DNA of 64,000 nt from Stomoxys calcitrans (Eukaryota > Arthropoda > Insecta > Diptera > Muscidae), in NCBI RefSeq assembly GCF_963082655.1, contig NC_081553.1:65361341-65425340 (forward strand). Reading direction: 5' to 3'. The translations under genes and the position numbers were made by a program. Each line of letters starts with the position of its first letter. The stretch's first letter is position 1. Shown one piece after another: positions 1 to 12,153 of this stretch. Under the pieces are notes generated by a model. That model was not told the origin of the DNA. It made no database searches and saw only the letters and a list, made by a program, of their open reading frames with translations.

Positions 1-735
1 TCTTACGTCCCCATCCCCCCCTGCCACTACTATGCTGCTATAAGAATGTGTCTTTGTGGCTATCGTTTCGAATATTCGAGCACACCAATCACTACAATAA
101 GAACTTAATTATGCCCTGTTATCCTTGTGGATATTTGCCCAATGTCAGGTAGCAATCAGCAATCACACACCATGTTTGGTTTTAGCACATTTGACTGAAA
201 ATGGAATTGGTTACGTTGTTGCTTTCTTGTTGCTCCCTGGCACTTTGATTCCCAAGGTAAGGAATTGATGGTGGTTGTTGGACGGACCACTTAAAGCTTT
301 GCCCCTGCATACATGGAGTGTTGCTGGCGCATTCATTGGCATACTCTTAACTTGATTTGCAGTGACACAATGACCAGGGGATAACAATGTGACTACGAGT
401 ATGTATAAAACTGAAATATGGACTCCAGACATTATGTCAGCAATTAATGTAAAGATAACACAAAAGGGTAATTAAAGTAACATTTTAATTGTGGGCAATT
501 TTTTTGTGAATTTATATAAATTGCGAGTTTCCATTGATACAACAAAACAAATGATCTGAAACTGGCCATTATCCTGCTGAAACCACAATCATTGATTTAA
601 AGATTTCGTCAAAATATGATTTTTTTTAAAACAAGCTGGACAGGGCCCGCTCCTCTGTGCCTTCTTTTACTCCTTAATATCTTTTTAGGGTGCGGACACT
701 TCGCCCTGAATGTGCATATCGAATTCGTGCTACTG
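1..735. other. Unique AT-rich DNA, no gene seen
   Basis: No known repeat signature, no splice-bounded open frame and no codon pattern is visible. A 73-codon frame on the minus strand (211-432) has no recognisable domain and is taken as chance. The right end runs into a SINE copy at about 740. Confidence 0.5.
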
Positions 736-739
736 CAGT

Positions 740-1016
740 CTATGTCCGCCTATGACACTGAACGCCTGCGTTCGAATCCTGGCGGAACTTCGGACAAAAC
801 TGAAAGCGGTGATTATCCCCTCTTAATGCTGGCGACATTTTCGAGGTACCATGCCATACATGGTCATGTAAAAAATTCTCCCCAAAGAGGTGTCGCACTG
901 CGGCCCGCCGTTCGGACTCGGCTATAAAAAAGGTCCTTATCGTTGATAAACTCAACTTGAATCGGATAGCACTCACTGTGAGAAGTTTGCCCCTGCTCGG
1001 TTCCTGGGCAAATTTT
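740..1016 (+). mobile_element. tRNA-derived SINE copy, 5' truncated
   Basis: The copy follows the family order: the tRNA-like segment with a B box near 769-779 (GTTCGAATCC), the GTCGCACTGCGGC segment, a CTCGGCTATAAAAA segment, a GTGAGAAGTTTGCCCCTG segment and the GGGCAAATTTT 3' end. The A-box end is missing. It carries many point differences from the other copies, so it is probably old. It abuts the family D array to its right. Confidence 0.75.
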
Positions 1017-3296
1017 TACTCTACTCCCAAATAACTTTCTTTTGAGTCCCATATTGCCATAATGGGTCAATTAACCTATTCGAAGTATTTTGTGGAGGTA
1101 ATGGGGATGGTCACTTGGCCATTAAAGTAAATATAAGATTCGTGCTCTACTTTCAGAAACATTTCATATGAGTCCCATCATGGCATGATCGGTTTATAAG
1201 TTGTGTTTGAGGGTGGGGTGGACCCCAGGGTCTTTGTCCTGAAAATGAATATAAATTTCCCGAAGATCAATAAATTTCCACCCCAAATGGCTTTCATATA
1301 ATAGGGAGGTATTTTGGGGTGGGGCGGCTCCTCAAACACATGGCTCTATATTGTCCTGAATAGTCTATAGGTCCATTTGGCAGGTTTTGGGTTAATAAGT
1401 TGTGTTTGAGGGTGGGGTGGACCCCAGGGTTTTTGTCCCGAAAATGAATATAAATTTCCCGAAGATCAATAAATTTCCACCCCAAATAGCTTTCATATAA
1501 TAGCGAGGTATTTTGGGGTGGGGTGGCTCCTCAAACACATGCCTCTATATTGTCCTGAATAGTCTATAGGTCCATTTGGCGGGTTTTGGGCGGCTCCCCG
1601 CGGCACCCTTTCCCAACAATAGAAACCATGTTTTTTTTTTGCTGACTGTTAGAGTGCAAAAGACGAACGAATCGCATTACCAATCTCCAAGATCTGGTAT
1701 TTTTGAAATTAGGGCAATGAGAAGTGCTTTTTAGGGCAGACATTTCGACTCAAATATGGATATCAAATTTGTGTCTACCCCCAAATCCCTTTACTTTGAT
1801 ACCCATATTGTCATGGTCGGAAAATATGAACCGTTTGGAGGGTATTTTGGGGCTGGGGTGGCCACCGGCATTTTGCCCTGAAAATAGATATCAAATTCGT
1901 TCTTTACTACCAAATACCGTTGACTTGAGCTCCATATTGGTATAGTCGGAAATGAAGTTCAGTTAAAGGGGTGGTTCAGGGCGTACCCCCAAATAGGATG
2001 TCAAATTCGGTTTCTACTCTCAAATGGCTTTCATTTGAGTTCCATATTGCCATAATGGGTCAATTAACCTATTCGAAGTATTTTGTGGAGGAAAAGCGCC
2101 ACCTTGACTTGGACGCAAGTTTTAATGCCATATTTTTAATCTACTCCCAAATGACTTTCATTTGAATCCCATATAGCCATGGTTGGCTGATATGCCCATT
2201 TGGGGGTATTTGGGGGTGGGGCGACCTCACATTAGTTGGACTTAATTTTTTATGCCATATTTGTATTCTACTGCCAGATACTTTTCATTTGAGTTCCATA
2301 TTGATAGGAACGACGAATAAATATGTTTAGAGGAGTTTTGGGGTTGGGGCGGCCTGCTGGATACTTGAACCCAAATTTTAACACGATATTCCTTTTTTAG
2401 TCTCCAATACCCTTCATTTGATACCTATATTGTGCCTATTAGACCACTTTTGGTTTTAGGTGGCGTTTTTGGTGTAAGGGCGAGGGTCAGCCCCCCTCCG
2501 ATATCTAAGAATTATATAACTTTTGTTTCCTTTTTTTGATTCTACGGAACAAACAAACAAACCGAGTCCCATATAGTCACGATGGGTCATATGTCCATTT
2601 GGGGAGTTTTTGGTGGGTGGGGTGACCCCCTACACTTCAATCTGATTTTGTATGCCAGAATCGTAATCCACTCCCGAATACCTTTCATTTAAGCCCCATA
2701 TTGATATGGACGACCAATTTGTCTGCTTTTAGACATTTTGGAGTTAGAGCGATTTCTTGGGTACCTGGATGCAATTTTTAATAACATATTCTTATTCTAC
2801 TCTTCAATACCTTTCATTTGATATCCATATTGTCTTTATCGGTCCACTTATGATTTTGGGTGGTATTTTTGGGGTAAAAGGGAGGGTCCGTCCCCCCTTT
2901 CGATATCAACAAATTATAAAGCATATTTATTCTTCATGACCATATTAGTAATGTACTCCCGAATACCTTTCATTTGAGTCCCATATTGACATGCTTGTTC
3001 AATGAACCTATTTTAGAGGGTTTTGGAGTTGGGGCGGCCGCCCAGTTATTTGGACCCAATTTTTAATATGAAATTCGTACTCTACTCCTGAATCTCTTTC
3101 ATTTGAATCCCATATTGTACTGATCGGTACACTTTTATTTTTGGGTGGTACTTTTGGGGTAAGGGGGAGGGTCTGCCCCCCTTCCGATATCAAAAAATTA
3201 TATAGCCTTCCAGACCAACCTACACCGTCGTGAACATTTCAAGATAAACGGTTCAGCCGTTTTTGAGTCCATACGGAACAAACAAACACAAATTCA
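1017..3296 (-). repeat. Family D tandem array (Helitron-like), minus orientation
   Basis: Repeating units of roughly 125 bp carry CTTTCATTTGAGTCCCATATTG, GGGGTGGGGCGGC-type G-rich stretches and TCTACTCCCAAAT. The right end (3240-3296) is the reverse complement of the family's 5' start: a GGCTGAACCG-type sequence, the AACAAACAAACA run, then CAAATTCATTTT. This is a known type of non-autonomous repeat in calyptrate flies. I infer Helitron ancestry from other copies that end in CTAG followed by T. No coding sequence is present. Confidence 0.65.
1197..1592. repeat. Internal tandem duplication, 2 x about 199 bp
   Basis: The segment starting AAGTTGTGTTTGAGGGTGG at 1198 recurs at 1397, and the similarity continues through GGTCCATTTGGC (1370 and about 1569). 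I count under ten differences between the two copies. It is a local, relatively recent duplication inside the older family D array. Confidence 0.8.
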
Positions 3297-5220
3297 TTTT
3301 TACCCACCGTAGGATGGGGGTATAATAATTTCGTCATTCTGTTCGTAACACCTCGAAATATTCGTCTCAGACCCCATAAAGTATATACATTCATGATCGT
3401 CGAGAGATTTCGATCTAGCCATGTCCGTCCGTCCATCTGTCTGTCGAAAGAACGCCAACTTTCGAAGGAGTAAAGCTAGCCATTTGAAATTTTGCACAAA
3501 TACTTCATATAGGTGTAGATCGGTTGGGATTGTACGAAAATTTTGCATGAGCCGTTTTTTCCAAAAACTGTGCCAAGTATGGGTAAAATCGGTGCATAAC
3601 CTGATATAGCTGTCATATAAACCGATCTAGGGTCTTGACTTCTTGAGCCTCTAGAGGCCGCAATTTTTATCCAATTTGGCTGAAATTTTGCATGAAGTGT
3701 TTCGTTATGACTTCCAACAACAGTGATAAGTATGGTTCACATCGGTCCATAACCTGATATAGCTGCCATATGAACCGATCTGGGGTCTTGACTTCTTGAG
3801 CCTCTAGAGGGCGCAATTTTTATCAGATTTGGCTGAAATTTTGCATGAAGTGTTTCGTTATGATTTTCAACAACTGTGCACAGTATGGTTCATATCGGTT
3901 CATAACCTGATATAGCTGTCATGTAAACCGATCTGGGGTCTTGACTTCTTGAGCATATAGAGGGCGCAATTCCTATCCGATTTGAATGAAATTTTGCACG
4001 GTTTGTTATGGTTTCCAACAACCGTGATAAGTATGGTTGAAATCGGTCCATAACCTGATATAGCTGCCATATGAACCGATCTGGGGTCTTGACTTCTTGA
4101 GCCTCTAGAGGGCGCAATTCGTATCCGATTTGGCAGAAATTTTGCATGAAGTGTTTTGTTATGACTTTCAACAACTCTGCCAATTATGGGTGAAATCGGT
4201 GCATAACCTGATATAGCTGTCATATAAACCGATCTGGGGTCTTGACTTCTTGAGCCTCTTGAGGGCTCAAGTCGTATCCAATTTGGCTGATTTCCGATTG
4301 TTATGATTTCCAACAACTGCAATTAGTATGGGTGGTATCGATGCATAACCTGATATAGCTGTCATATAAACCGATCTGGGATCTTGACTTCTTCAGCCTG
4401 TAGAGGTCGCAATTCCTATCCGATTTGGCTGAAATTTTGCGTGACGTGTTTTGTTATGATTTCCAACAACTGTAATTAGTATGGATGAAATCGATGGTTA
4501 ACCTGAAGTAGCTGTCATATAAACCGATCTTGGGCCTTGACTTCTTGAGCCACTACAGGGCGCAATTTTAATCCGATTTGACTGAAATTTTTGCACATGG
4601 TGTTTTGGTATCACTTCCAATAACTGCGCGAAGTATAGTTCAAATCGGTCCATGTTTTGATATAGCTGCCATATAAACCGATCTTGGGTCTTGACTTCTT
4701 AAGCCTCTAGAGGGCGCAATTTTTGTCCGACTTGACTGAAATTATTTTGATATAGCTGCCATATAAACCGATCTGGGGTCTTGACTTCTTGAGCCTTTTA
4801 AGGGCGCAAATCCTTCCTAATTTCACTGACATTTTGCATGAAGTCTTTCGTTATGATTTCCAACAACCGTGCAAGGTATGGTTCAAATCGGTCCATAACC
4901 TGATTTGGCTGCCATATAAACCGATCTGGGATCTTGACTTCTGGAGCCTCTATAGGGCCGCAATTATCGTCTGTTTTGGGTGAAATTTTGTACAACGGCT
5001 TCTCCCATGACCTTCAACATATGTGTCAAATATGGTTTGAATCGGTCTATAACCTAAATAATACAGCTCCTTTTTAAAACGATCGCACTATTTTACTTTT
5101 TGAGGTCCTAAAGAGCGAAATCCTTATTCGATTTAGCTGAAATATTATTTAATGACTTGTACTGTGTTCTCCAACATTCATCCCATTATGGTCCGAATAG
5201 GACCATAACTTGATATAGTT
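3297..5220 (+). repeat. Family A array with mini-me-type left end
   Basis: The left end module (3297-3520) has TACCCACCGTAGGATGGGGG, the ACCCCATAAAGTATATAC segment, a (GTCY)n tract near 3424-3445 and GAAGGAGTAAAGCTAGCC. It is followed by about ten tandem units of roughly 152 bp, each with CCGATCT, GTCTTGACTTCTTGAGCC, GGGCGCAATT and CAACAACTGTG. The array stops without the usual GGCCGGGCC right end. Pairing of short (TA)n with (GTCY)n is the hallmark of dipteran mini-me/DINE-1 elements. Assignment to that group is an inference from this layout. Confidence 0.75.
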
Positions 5221-6105
5221 CAAAAATTTATTGTCGAAATATTGTCGATATTTAATCCTCATAATCTTCCGCATAGAGCTTTTTAGAATCATATAACAAA
5301 TCTCTTCATTATTTGCACCAATTAATCCTGCCTCATGGTTTCCCGATTTAAGCTAATTCTGCACTCATGCACATATGGACTCAATTTATTTTAATCCCTT
5401 TTAGCCTTTACCTTAAACCATTTCAAAAACATTGAGTGACATACACATCCATTTAATGTTATTACCCTCCAATCTAGCATTACATGCAATTGACCGCTGT
5501 TAAGTGCAAATGTTTTCAAGTTGCGGTGGGTGGAAGCAGAAAAAACGCATCAAACTTTTAAGTGTTTACGATAAAAATATCCTTAGCTGTGCAATATTTG
5601 CAGCAGCGCTTCATTTTGTTTGCTTCAATCCAAAAACTGCATGTTTTTAATGTGCTTTTTTATTTGTTTTTGTGTCATGGCAGAGCTGCAGCAATCTCTT
5701 TGCCATCCTCGCTGCGATCAATTCACTTGTCCAACCCCCCGCGCTAAAGAAGCGTAAAATTGTTAATTTGTTTACGCATTAGCGAGTGACATGGTCATGC
5801 AATTCGAGAGCATCGAATGAATGTGTCCATTGTGGTTTGCCTTTGAACTCCTTTTCGTCATGGCGGGCGCCAACACAGAGGCTTTCAAATGTGTGTATGT
5901 GCGTGTACACACACAGTGATTGGACATATAGTTGCAATTAGGGATGCCAGTAGGAATATTAAATGTTACATCAGTTTTGGTAGTAAACATCCAGTATTGC
6001 CCTTAGGGATTTGATTAAATTTTTAATTAAAAATTTTGATTAAAAATTGGCTTCAGACACAAAGATTTTGAAAAAGTGAGTTAAAAAGAGAATTGAAAAT
6101 TGACA
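5221..6105. other. Unique AT-rich DNA, no gene seen
   Basis: No repeat family or coding signal is recognised. A short frame at 5562-5747 (+) has a hydrophobic start but no splice context or conserved motif. The GTGTGTATGTGCGTGTACAC stretch near 5890 is simple sequence. Confidence 0.45.
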
Positions 6106-7248
6106 TTTGTATACCCTCCACCATAGGATGGGCGTATACTATCATCGCCATACCATTGGTAACTCATCGAAATAATGATTTGAGACCCAACATCGTCTTT
6201 ACATTCTAAGTCGATGTAGCCTTGTCCATCTGTCTGTCCGTCTATTCGTTCGTCGGTCTCTCTGTCTGTTGAAAGCACGCTAACATTCGAAGTAGTAAAG
6301 CTAGGCCCTCGACATTTTGCACAAATACTTCGTTTGGGACTGTAAATGGATTAAACCGGCCCATGTTTTGTTATAACCGATCGATCTACCGATATGACTT
6401 CTTAAGTCTCTGCAGAGCGAATTTCTTATGACACTTAACAGATGTGCCAAGTATGGTCTGAGTATGTTTAAATCCTGATATAGCTCTCATATAAAACGAT
6501 CTCCCGACTATTATTCTTGAGCCTCTAGAGGGCGCAATGATTTTAGCTGATGGGGCTAAAATTATACACAACGACTTACCCTAGGACTTTCAACATACAT
6601 GCCATGCATGATCTGAATCGGTCTAAAATCTAATATAGCTCCCATATAAACCGATCTCCCGATAGCACTTCTTGAGCCAGCATAGGGCGCAGTTCTTGTC
6701 TGATTAAGCTGAAATTTTGTACAACGACTTCTTCTGTGACCTTCAACATATGTGCCAAATATGGTGTGAATCGGTCCTTAGCGTTATGTGGCTCCCATAT
6801 AAAGCGATCTCTCGATTTGGGTTCTTGAGCCCCTATAGGGCCCAATACTTATCCCATTTGGCTGAAACTATGCACAAGGACTTCTACTACAGTCTCCAAT
6901 ATACAAACCAAGTATGGCCTGAATCTGTCCATAACCTGATATCTATATTCAATAGCATAGACATTGTGATCCATTATCCTTTGTTTCCCAATAAAGAGAT
7001 GGCTTCTTGGGCCTTTATAGGGCCCAATACTGATCCCATGCACAACGACTTCTACTACAGTCCCCAACATCCATATCAAGTATGGCCCGAATCGGTCCAT
7101 AACCTGATATTGCTTCAATAGCATAGAAATTTTGATCCATTATCCTTTGTTTGCTTATAAAGAGATACCGGTCAAATAACTTGAAAAATGCGATGCATGG
7201 TGGAGGGTTTATAAGATTCGGCCCGGCCGAACTAAGCACGCTTTTAAT
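6106..7248 (+). repeat. Family A element with both ends
   Basis: The left end starts near 6109 (TATACCCTCCACCATAGGAT) with a GTCTGTCCGTCTATTCGTTCG tract. Divergent units follow (CCGATCTCCCGAT, TTGAGCC). The right end at 7195-7248 has GGTGGAGGGTTTATAAGATT, the GGCCCGGCC palindrome and GCACGCTTTTAATTTTT. It is one of the few copies with both termini, so it is useful for defining element borders. Confidence 0.75.
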
Positions 7249-7438
7249 TTTTTTTTATTTGAAATTTTCTTTTTGTTGCAATCTCAGGTTTATGTTGAAT
7301 AGATAGCCCACCATAAAAGTGAGCTCACTTGCAGGCCAGCTTGGCACCCTTGTGAAAAAAGATGTGTAGATGAGAAAGTGAAAAGATGTAAGTCCCCAGA
7401 TAAGATCGCGAGGGGAGATAAGGGACAGGAAAAGGATT

Positions 7439-7509
7439 TGCCAGGGTGCGAACCCAGGCGTTCAGCGTCATAGGCGGATTTGCTAACCTCTGCGCTACGG
7501 TGGCCTCCC
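7439..7509 (-). mobile_element. SINE head fragment (tRNA-like part only)
   Basis: Reverse complement of the SINE head: AACCTCTGCGCTACGGTGGCC marks the A-box end and GTGCGAACCCAGGCG the B box. The rest of the SINE is absent and the sequence to the left (7260-7438) is not recognised. The fragment abuts the LINE fragment at 7510. Confidence 0.7.
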
Positions 7510-8565
7510 CTAGGCATAAGGATCCGAATCAGCTATGCAGAAGGGCTGAAAGGGTCTTTGAGATGGCATTTGATTGGACTAGATTTTGGGGTCTCAAAGT
7601 TCACCCACAAAAGGCGGAAATCTGTGCACGAGTAAGATGAAGGTGGCCCAATTTGATGCACTACTTTGGCTCAAGAACGATTTCGATAAATGAGAAGGTC
7701 AAATACTAAAAAGTGATTCGAATAGCAAACTGAATTGGAAGTGTCACATTCTGGAGCGCACCATGAAGGATCACGGATGTTGTGCATTATTTAGACGGTT
7801 AGTAAACTCGAAATGGGGCATGAATCCTAGGCCTGTCCACTGGCTCTACAGGAGCGTGATTAGAGCAATACCTATTTATGCCTCAGTAGTTGAGTGGACT
7901 GCGTTGGAAAAAAAGTGCAAGGTGCATGAGGATAATACAAGAGGTTCAGAGAACACGTTGTCTTGCTATCGCACCAATAGACATACAGATTAAGCGTTGG
8001 TAGCCATTGCGGCTATGAGACTGGTAGCGATGGGAGAATGCATATAAAATAGCAGCGGGTCACACCATCGCGATATAATTGAGGTAACGATAGGAAACCT
8101 GGAAGGAACGTAAGAGGTTTCCTATCGCATATCTGAGACGACACTTGAGGTCAAGTGCTTGGCACTACTGCCAGCAGCACAGTCCTGCATGGACGGAACT
8201 CTGGTATAGCCATCTAAGAGTTCATGCTACACAAATGGGTCAAGGCCAGAGTGGGCGTAGGGGTCTATATTGAGAATCCAGGGACTGAGATCTGGTTTCA
8301 AACTGCCTGACCATAATACTGTCCTGCAGTTTGTGATTCGGGCGATCAGGAAATGTGTGGAGTGGTGTGGTGTTAACGCGAAACTGGTCATCAGAACAAT
8401 AAGAAGAAGGACGGTAAGGCCAAGAACAGTCTTGGACTGTAAGAAGGAGATTAACGCCTTCTCTGAGGATGGCAAGATCGCTGGGCCATAGCAGAGTAAA
8501 GGGAAATGAAATGCCAGACGATTTGGCCGTGACGGCCAGAGGACTGCCATCAATAAACTTGGTTA
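7510..8565 (+). pseudogene. LOA-like LINE fragment: end of reverse transcriptase plus RNase H
   Basis: Translated pieces in shifting frames match the layout of LOA-clade LINE polyproteins. First is the region after the catalytic motif (WTRFWGLKVHPQKAEIC, 7574 onward). Next is the thumb-like segment (SKWGMNPRPVHWLYRSVIRA, 7808 onward; YASVVEWTALEKK). Last is an RNase H-like part ending in HSRVKGNEMPDDLA (8487-8528). Known proteins of this clade carry RNase H after the reverse transcriptase. Several frameshifts and stops break it, the metal-binding positions of RNase H near 8220 look mutated, and the 5' two thirds are missing. It is dead. The clade call comes from motif resemblance only. Confidence 0.65.
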
Positions 8566-9187
8566 AGAATTTCGCCCTCTAGAGGCATAAGAAATCAAGA
8601 TCCAAGATCTGTTTATATTTCAGCTATATCAGGTTAAAGACCGATTTGAAGCATACTTAGCGTATGTGATGGAAGTTCTAACAAAATACTTCATGCAAAA
8701 TTTCAGCCAAATTGGATAATAATTGCGCCTTCTAGTGGCTCAAAAGGTTTAATAAGGAGATCGGTTTATATGGCAGCTATATCAGGTCACGAACCGATTT
8801 ATACCACACTTAGCACAGTTGTTGGAAGTTATAACAAAACATTTCGTACAATTTAATTTCAATTTCAGCCAAATCGGATATGAATTACGCCCTCTAGTGG
8901 CGCAAGAAATCAAGATCCAAGTTCGGTTTATATGGCAGCTATATCAAAACATGGACCGATATGGCCCATTTACAATCCCAACCGACCTACACGAATAATA
9001 AGCGCCTAGCTCTACGCCTTCGAAGATTTGGGTGCTTTCGACGGATGGATATGGTTAGATCGACTTAAAATGTCATGTCGATCAAGAATATATATACTTC
9101 ATAGGGTCTCAGACGAATATTTCCCGTTGTTACAAACGGAATGACGAAGTTAGTATACCTCCATCCTATGGTGGAGGGTATAAAAAT
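8566..9187 (-). repeat. Family A partial array, minus orientation
   Basis: Units in reverse (CCCTCTAGTGGCGCAAGAAATCAAGATCC, GGCAGCTATATC) end at the mini-me-type module: GAATATATATAC, GGTCTCAGACGAATATTTC and CTCCATCCTATGGTGGAGGG at 9160-9182. The opposite end is missing. Confidence 0.7.
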
Positions 9188-10133
9188 GCGAAAATCAAAC
9201 ATACATAACTCACGCAATATGAAAATAACGGTTATTTTTCGATCAGACCTCGTATACCCGTTTTGGTGGTGACTTTTTGCTTTTGCTTTCTTTGGTATAA
9301 CATCATATGGCTTTTGGAACATGCAAGGTTTTACACCCGGAGAAAAGTTGATGTCAAACTTTACCAACAGTACCAACAAGCAGCACCTTATGGTACAAAA
9401 ACAATAGCGGATGGTATGGTTGAAACATAAAACGATTAGTACCGTTTGGTACTATCCTTATTACCAAACTGGTATTGGTTTTAATATCAAATTGTTATTG
9501 GTTTTAGCACCAGACCGTTATTGGTTTTAGTACACAAACCATTTTTGATTATTCTGGCGCAATGAAGGCGCAAGAATACAAATGTGACGCCGTCAATTCT
9601 TAAACGCTTCCTTTGTCCGGTATTGAATTGATGCCAAATGGTATTAAAAATCTTTGTCAATGGCGTGAACAAAATAATCTCAGGCGGTATTGGCAAAAAA
9701 CGTAATTTTTCTAACAGTGTACCTTACGTTCGTTTTTCAATATATGTTGCATTCCTTTACGAAACATTTTTAGACCATTTGCCACTTGACTGTCACTACT
9801 GCGTGAATTTCGTTGAATTCTTTTCGCTTCATTTTAGGTATTGTAATAGTTTTTTGGATTACCACCATGACGTTTAGTAACGCTATCAGTATCATTATAG
9901 CGATTTATGGTGCAATGCATAACACTTAAACATCTCACATTCATATGTGAGAAGTTTACTCCTTTTCCTTAATGGAATGTTCATAGGCACATTTGTATTT
10001 ACACAAACGGCGCTAAAGAGCGCAATTCTTATCGATTTGGCTGAAATTTAAATGATGAAATGACGACCAAGATCTAACAATGATGTCCCAAATCGGTCCA
10101 TAATCCAATTCGGTCCATAATTCCTATGTAAAC
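9188..10133. other. Unique DNA with minor repeat remnants
   Basis: No gene is seen. A GGTACTATCC/GGTATGGTTG-rich stretch at 9370-9520 resembles the family F repeats at 37526-38548. A SINE 3' end remnant lies at 9935-9995 (CATATGTGAGAAGTTTACTC, AATGGAATGTTCATAGGC). A short family A/B-like remnant (GGCTGAAATTT) is near 10035. Confidence 0.45.
9935..9995 (+). mobile_element. SINE 3' end remnant
   Basis: CATATGTGAGAAGTTTACTC followed by TTAATGGAATGTTCATAGGC matches the last 60 bp of the SINE family, with the terminal TTTGC tail altered. The 5' part is absent. Confidence 0.55.
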
Positions 10134-10162
10134 TTCTCTCTCTCTCTCTCTCTGTCTCTCTC
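10134..10162. repeat. (TC)n microsatellite
   Basis: An uninterrupted CT run with a single G interruption, in otherwise unique DNA. Confidence 0.9.
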
Positions 10163-11599
10163 GATTTTACATTTTTAGCATCTGCAGGAAGCAATTTTCA
10201 ATTGGATTTTTTGCTTGTATGGAAAATAATTTGCCCTAGATAAGGTCATCTCTACTTACTTCCTATTCTAGTACATTGTACTTATCCATCGAACCGCAGC
10301 ACTGTAGTATGTAGTTGGTGGTTGTCATTTTGGTCAAGTAATACCGATACTGCATCGTCGGCATTTCCTAAGTTTTAAACAATCAATGCAGCTCGTTTTT
10401 ATGTAGCAAAAGTGTGTCTACTAAACTTTAATGGACTTTATAAGCGACCGCCTATGGAAAGTTATGCGGCCATGATAAAGGACTATATGACGTGAAGTTA
10501 ACGAACTACAGACATAAAATCTTTTTCTATTTCATCAGCATCAGTGAAATTTATAATTGTGAAGGGAGAAAATGTTATACCTTACCTAAGTAGCCATCAG
10601 AGCCCTTACATTGCAGCTTTGGTCATATTATACATACAACATTGTTTACCATATAAAAATATTCGATCCTTGTTTACCATTTCGTATAAATAGTCAACAT
10701 CTAAATTTCTTTCCATTACCTCATATGCTGCATTTAAGTATTTTTCTGCCTTAACATGAACCTTCTCGGTATAATGGCAGCCCCCTTCCCTTTTTATTGA
10801 GAATTATTTTACTCCTCCATAACTCATAGTCATACATTGTGCTTCGCATGTATTCGCACTTCGCTTCATGTTGCGGTGTAATAGTGGTTGTTGGCCAACG
10901 CGTATACAACGTTGAATTGAACCGTACGGCAAGTGATGCTGGTGGTATGCGATGCATTAACTGCGCTGTAAGCGTGTAAAGGACATTCATGATGGACTTT
11001 TTTCTCCCTTCATTTCCTTGCTCAAATGTGTCATGGTACCCATTTAACCCATTTCAATGTTCGCAACACAATTAATTGCTAACAAAACAAGCGATACGTC
11101 TGGGGAAAAAAAAAAAAAAACTCCAGCAAAAGTGGAGAGGAAAAATAGCAAACAAGGGTTATGTTTCTGTAACATAATTGACACTTGAAAAATTGTTTTA
11201 ATTGAATCGTTGCGTTTTGTGGTGGATTAAATTGATTTTTATTTCAATTTAATTAATGGCCATTAATGCAAGCATGTTGAAAATGTCCACATGAATGGAT
11301 TGATGAATGAATGAATGAATGAATGGTTGGGTGGATAGATGACATATTCATCATTGTGATGATTATAACTATTTGAAATGCAAACCAATTCAAATAATCA
11401 TGATTGCTCATTTGTGGTTGAAAAAATAGGGCGACAAAAATAAAAATGAGTTTATAAGTGCTACCGGGAATCAACAATTCTTTACAAGAGCCAGGAAAAT
11501 CTAAGCTATATTTTTTTTAATTCTTCTTTATTGAAATTGAGGTCTGCTTATACATACACCATATTAAATTCAATAAGAAATAAAAGACTACATGTCTAC
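10163..11599. other. Unique AT-rich DNA, no gene seen
   Basis: No coding exon or repeat family is recognised. It contains an A-tract (11103-11120) and a short (ATGA)n run (11304-11325). Frames at 10751-10990 and 11253-11477 (both minus) have no domain features and the second is partly microsatellite-coded. Confidence 0.5.
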
Positions 11600-12153
11600 A
11601 TGCGTTCAAAGTTCGTTCGGGTCGAATCTTATATACCCTCTACCATGGATCGCATTTGTCGAGTTCTTTGCGCGGTATCTTGGAAGTCTCAACAGAACAC
11701 TACATGCAAAGTTTCAGACAAATCGGACAAATCTGGTTGCTTGTAAGGGCTCAAGAATTCAAATCGGGAGATCTCTTTATATTGGAGCTATATCAGGATA
11801 TAGACCGGTTAGGACCGTACTTGGCACAGTTGTTGGAAAACTTAACAGAAGACTATATGGCTTCCAGGGGCTCAAGAAGTGGTTCATATGGGAGCTTTAT
11901 CAAAATCTCAACCGATATGGTCCATGGCCCAAACGACCTACATCAAACGACTAGCTTTAGGCGTTCGACCGCTTTCGTGATTTTGTGATTTCGACAGACG
12001 GACGGACGGATGGATACGGCTTGATCGATTTAGAACATCTAGGCGATCAAGAATATATATATACCTTATGGGGTCTTAGACGAATATTTCGAGGTGCTAC
12101 AAACGGAATGACTAGATTAGTATACCCCCATCGTATGGTGGTGGGTATTAAAA
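11600..12153 (-). repeat. Short family A element, both ends
   Basis: It starts with a degenerate GTTCGTTCGGGTCGAATC palindrome and TATACCCTCTACCATGGATC. About two internal units follow, then CAGACGGACGGACGGATGG, GAATATATATATACC and ATCGTATGGTGGTGGGTAT. It is a compact, nearly complete copy with few monomers. Confidence 0.75.

Noticed and set aside
616..927. 103-codon plus-strand frame starting with a signal-peptide-like sequence
   Set aside because: Most of it overlaps the SINE at 740-1016; the hydrophobic start is a chance reading of flanking DNA.
3890..4322. Minus-strand frames with RGSRSQDPRSVYMTAISGY-type repeated peptides (also near 24141, 29217, 50228)
   Set aside because: They are readings of the family A monomer. 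The period is not a multiple of three, frames shift between units and stops are common, so a repeat protein is unlikely.
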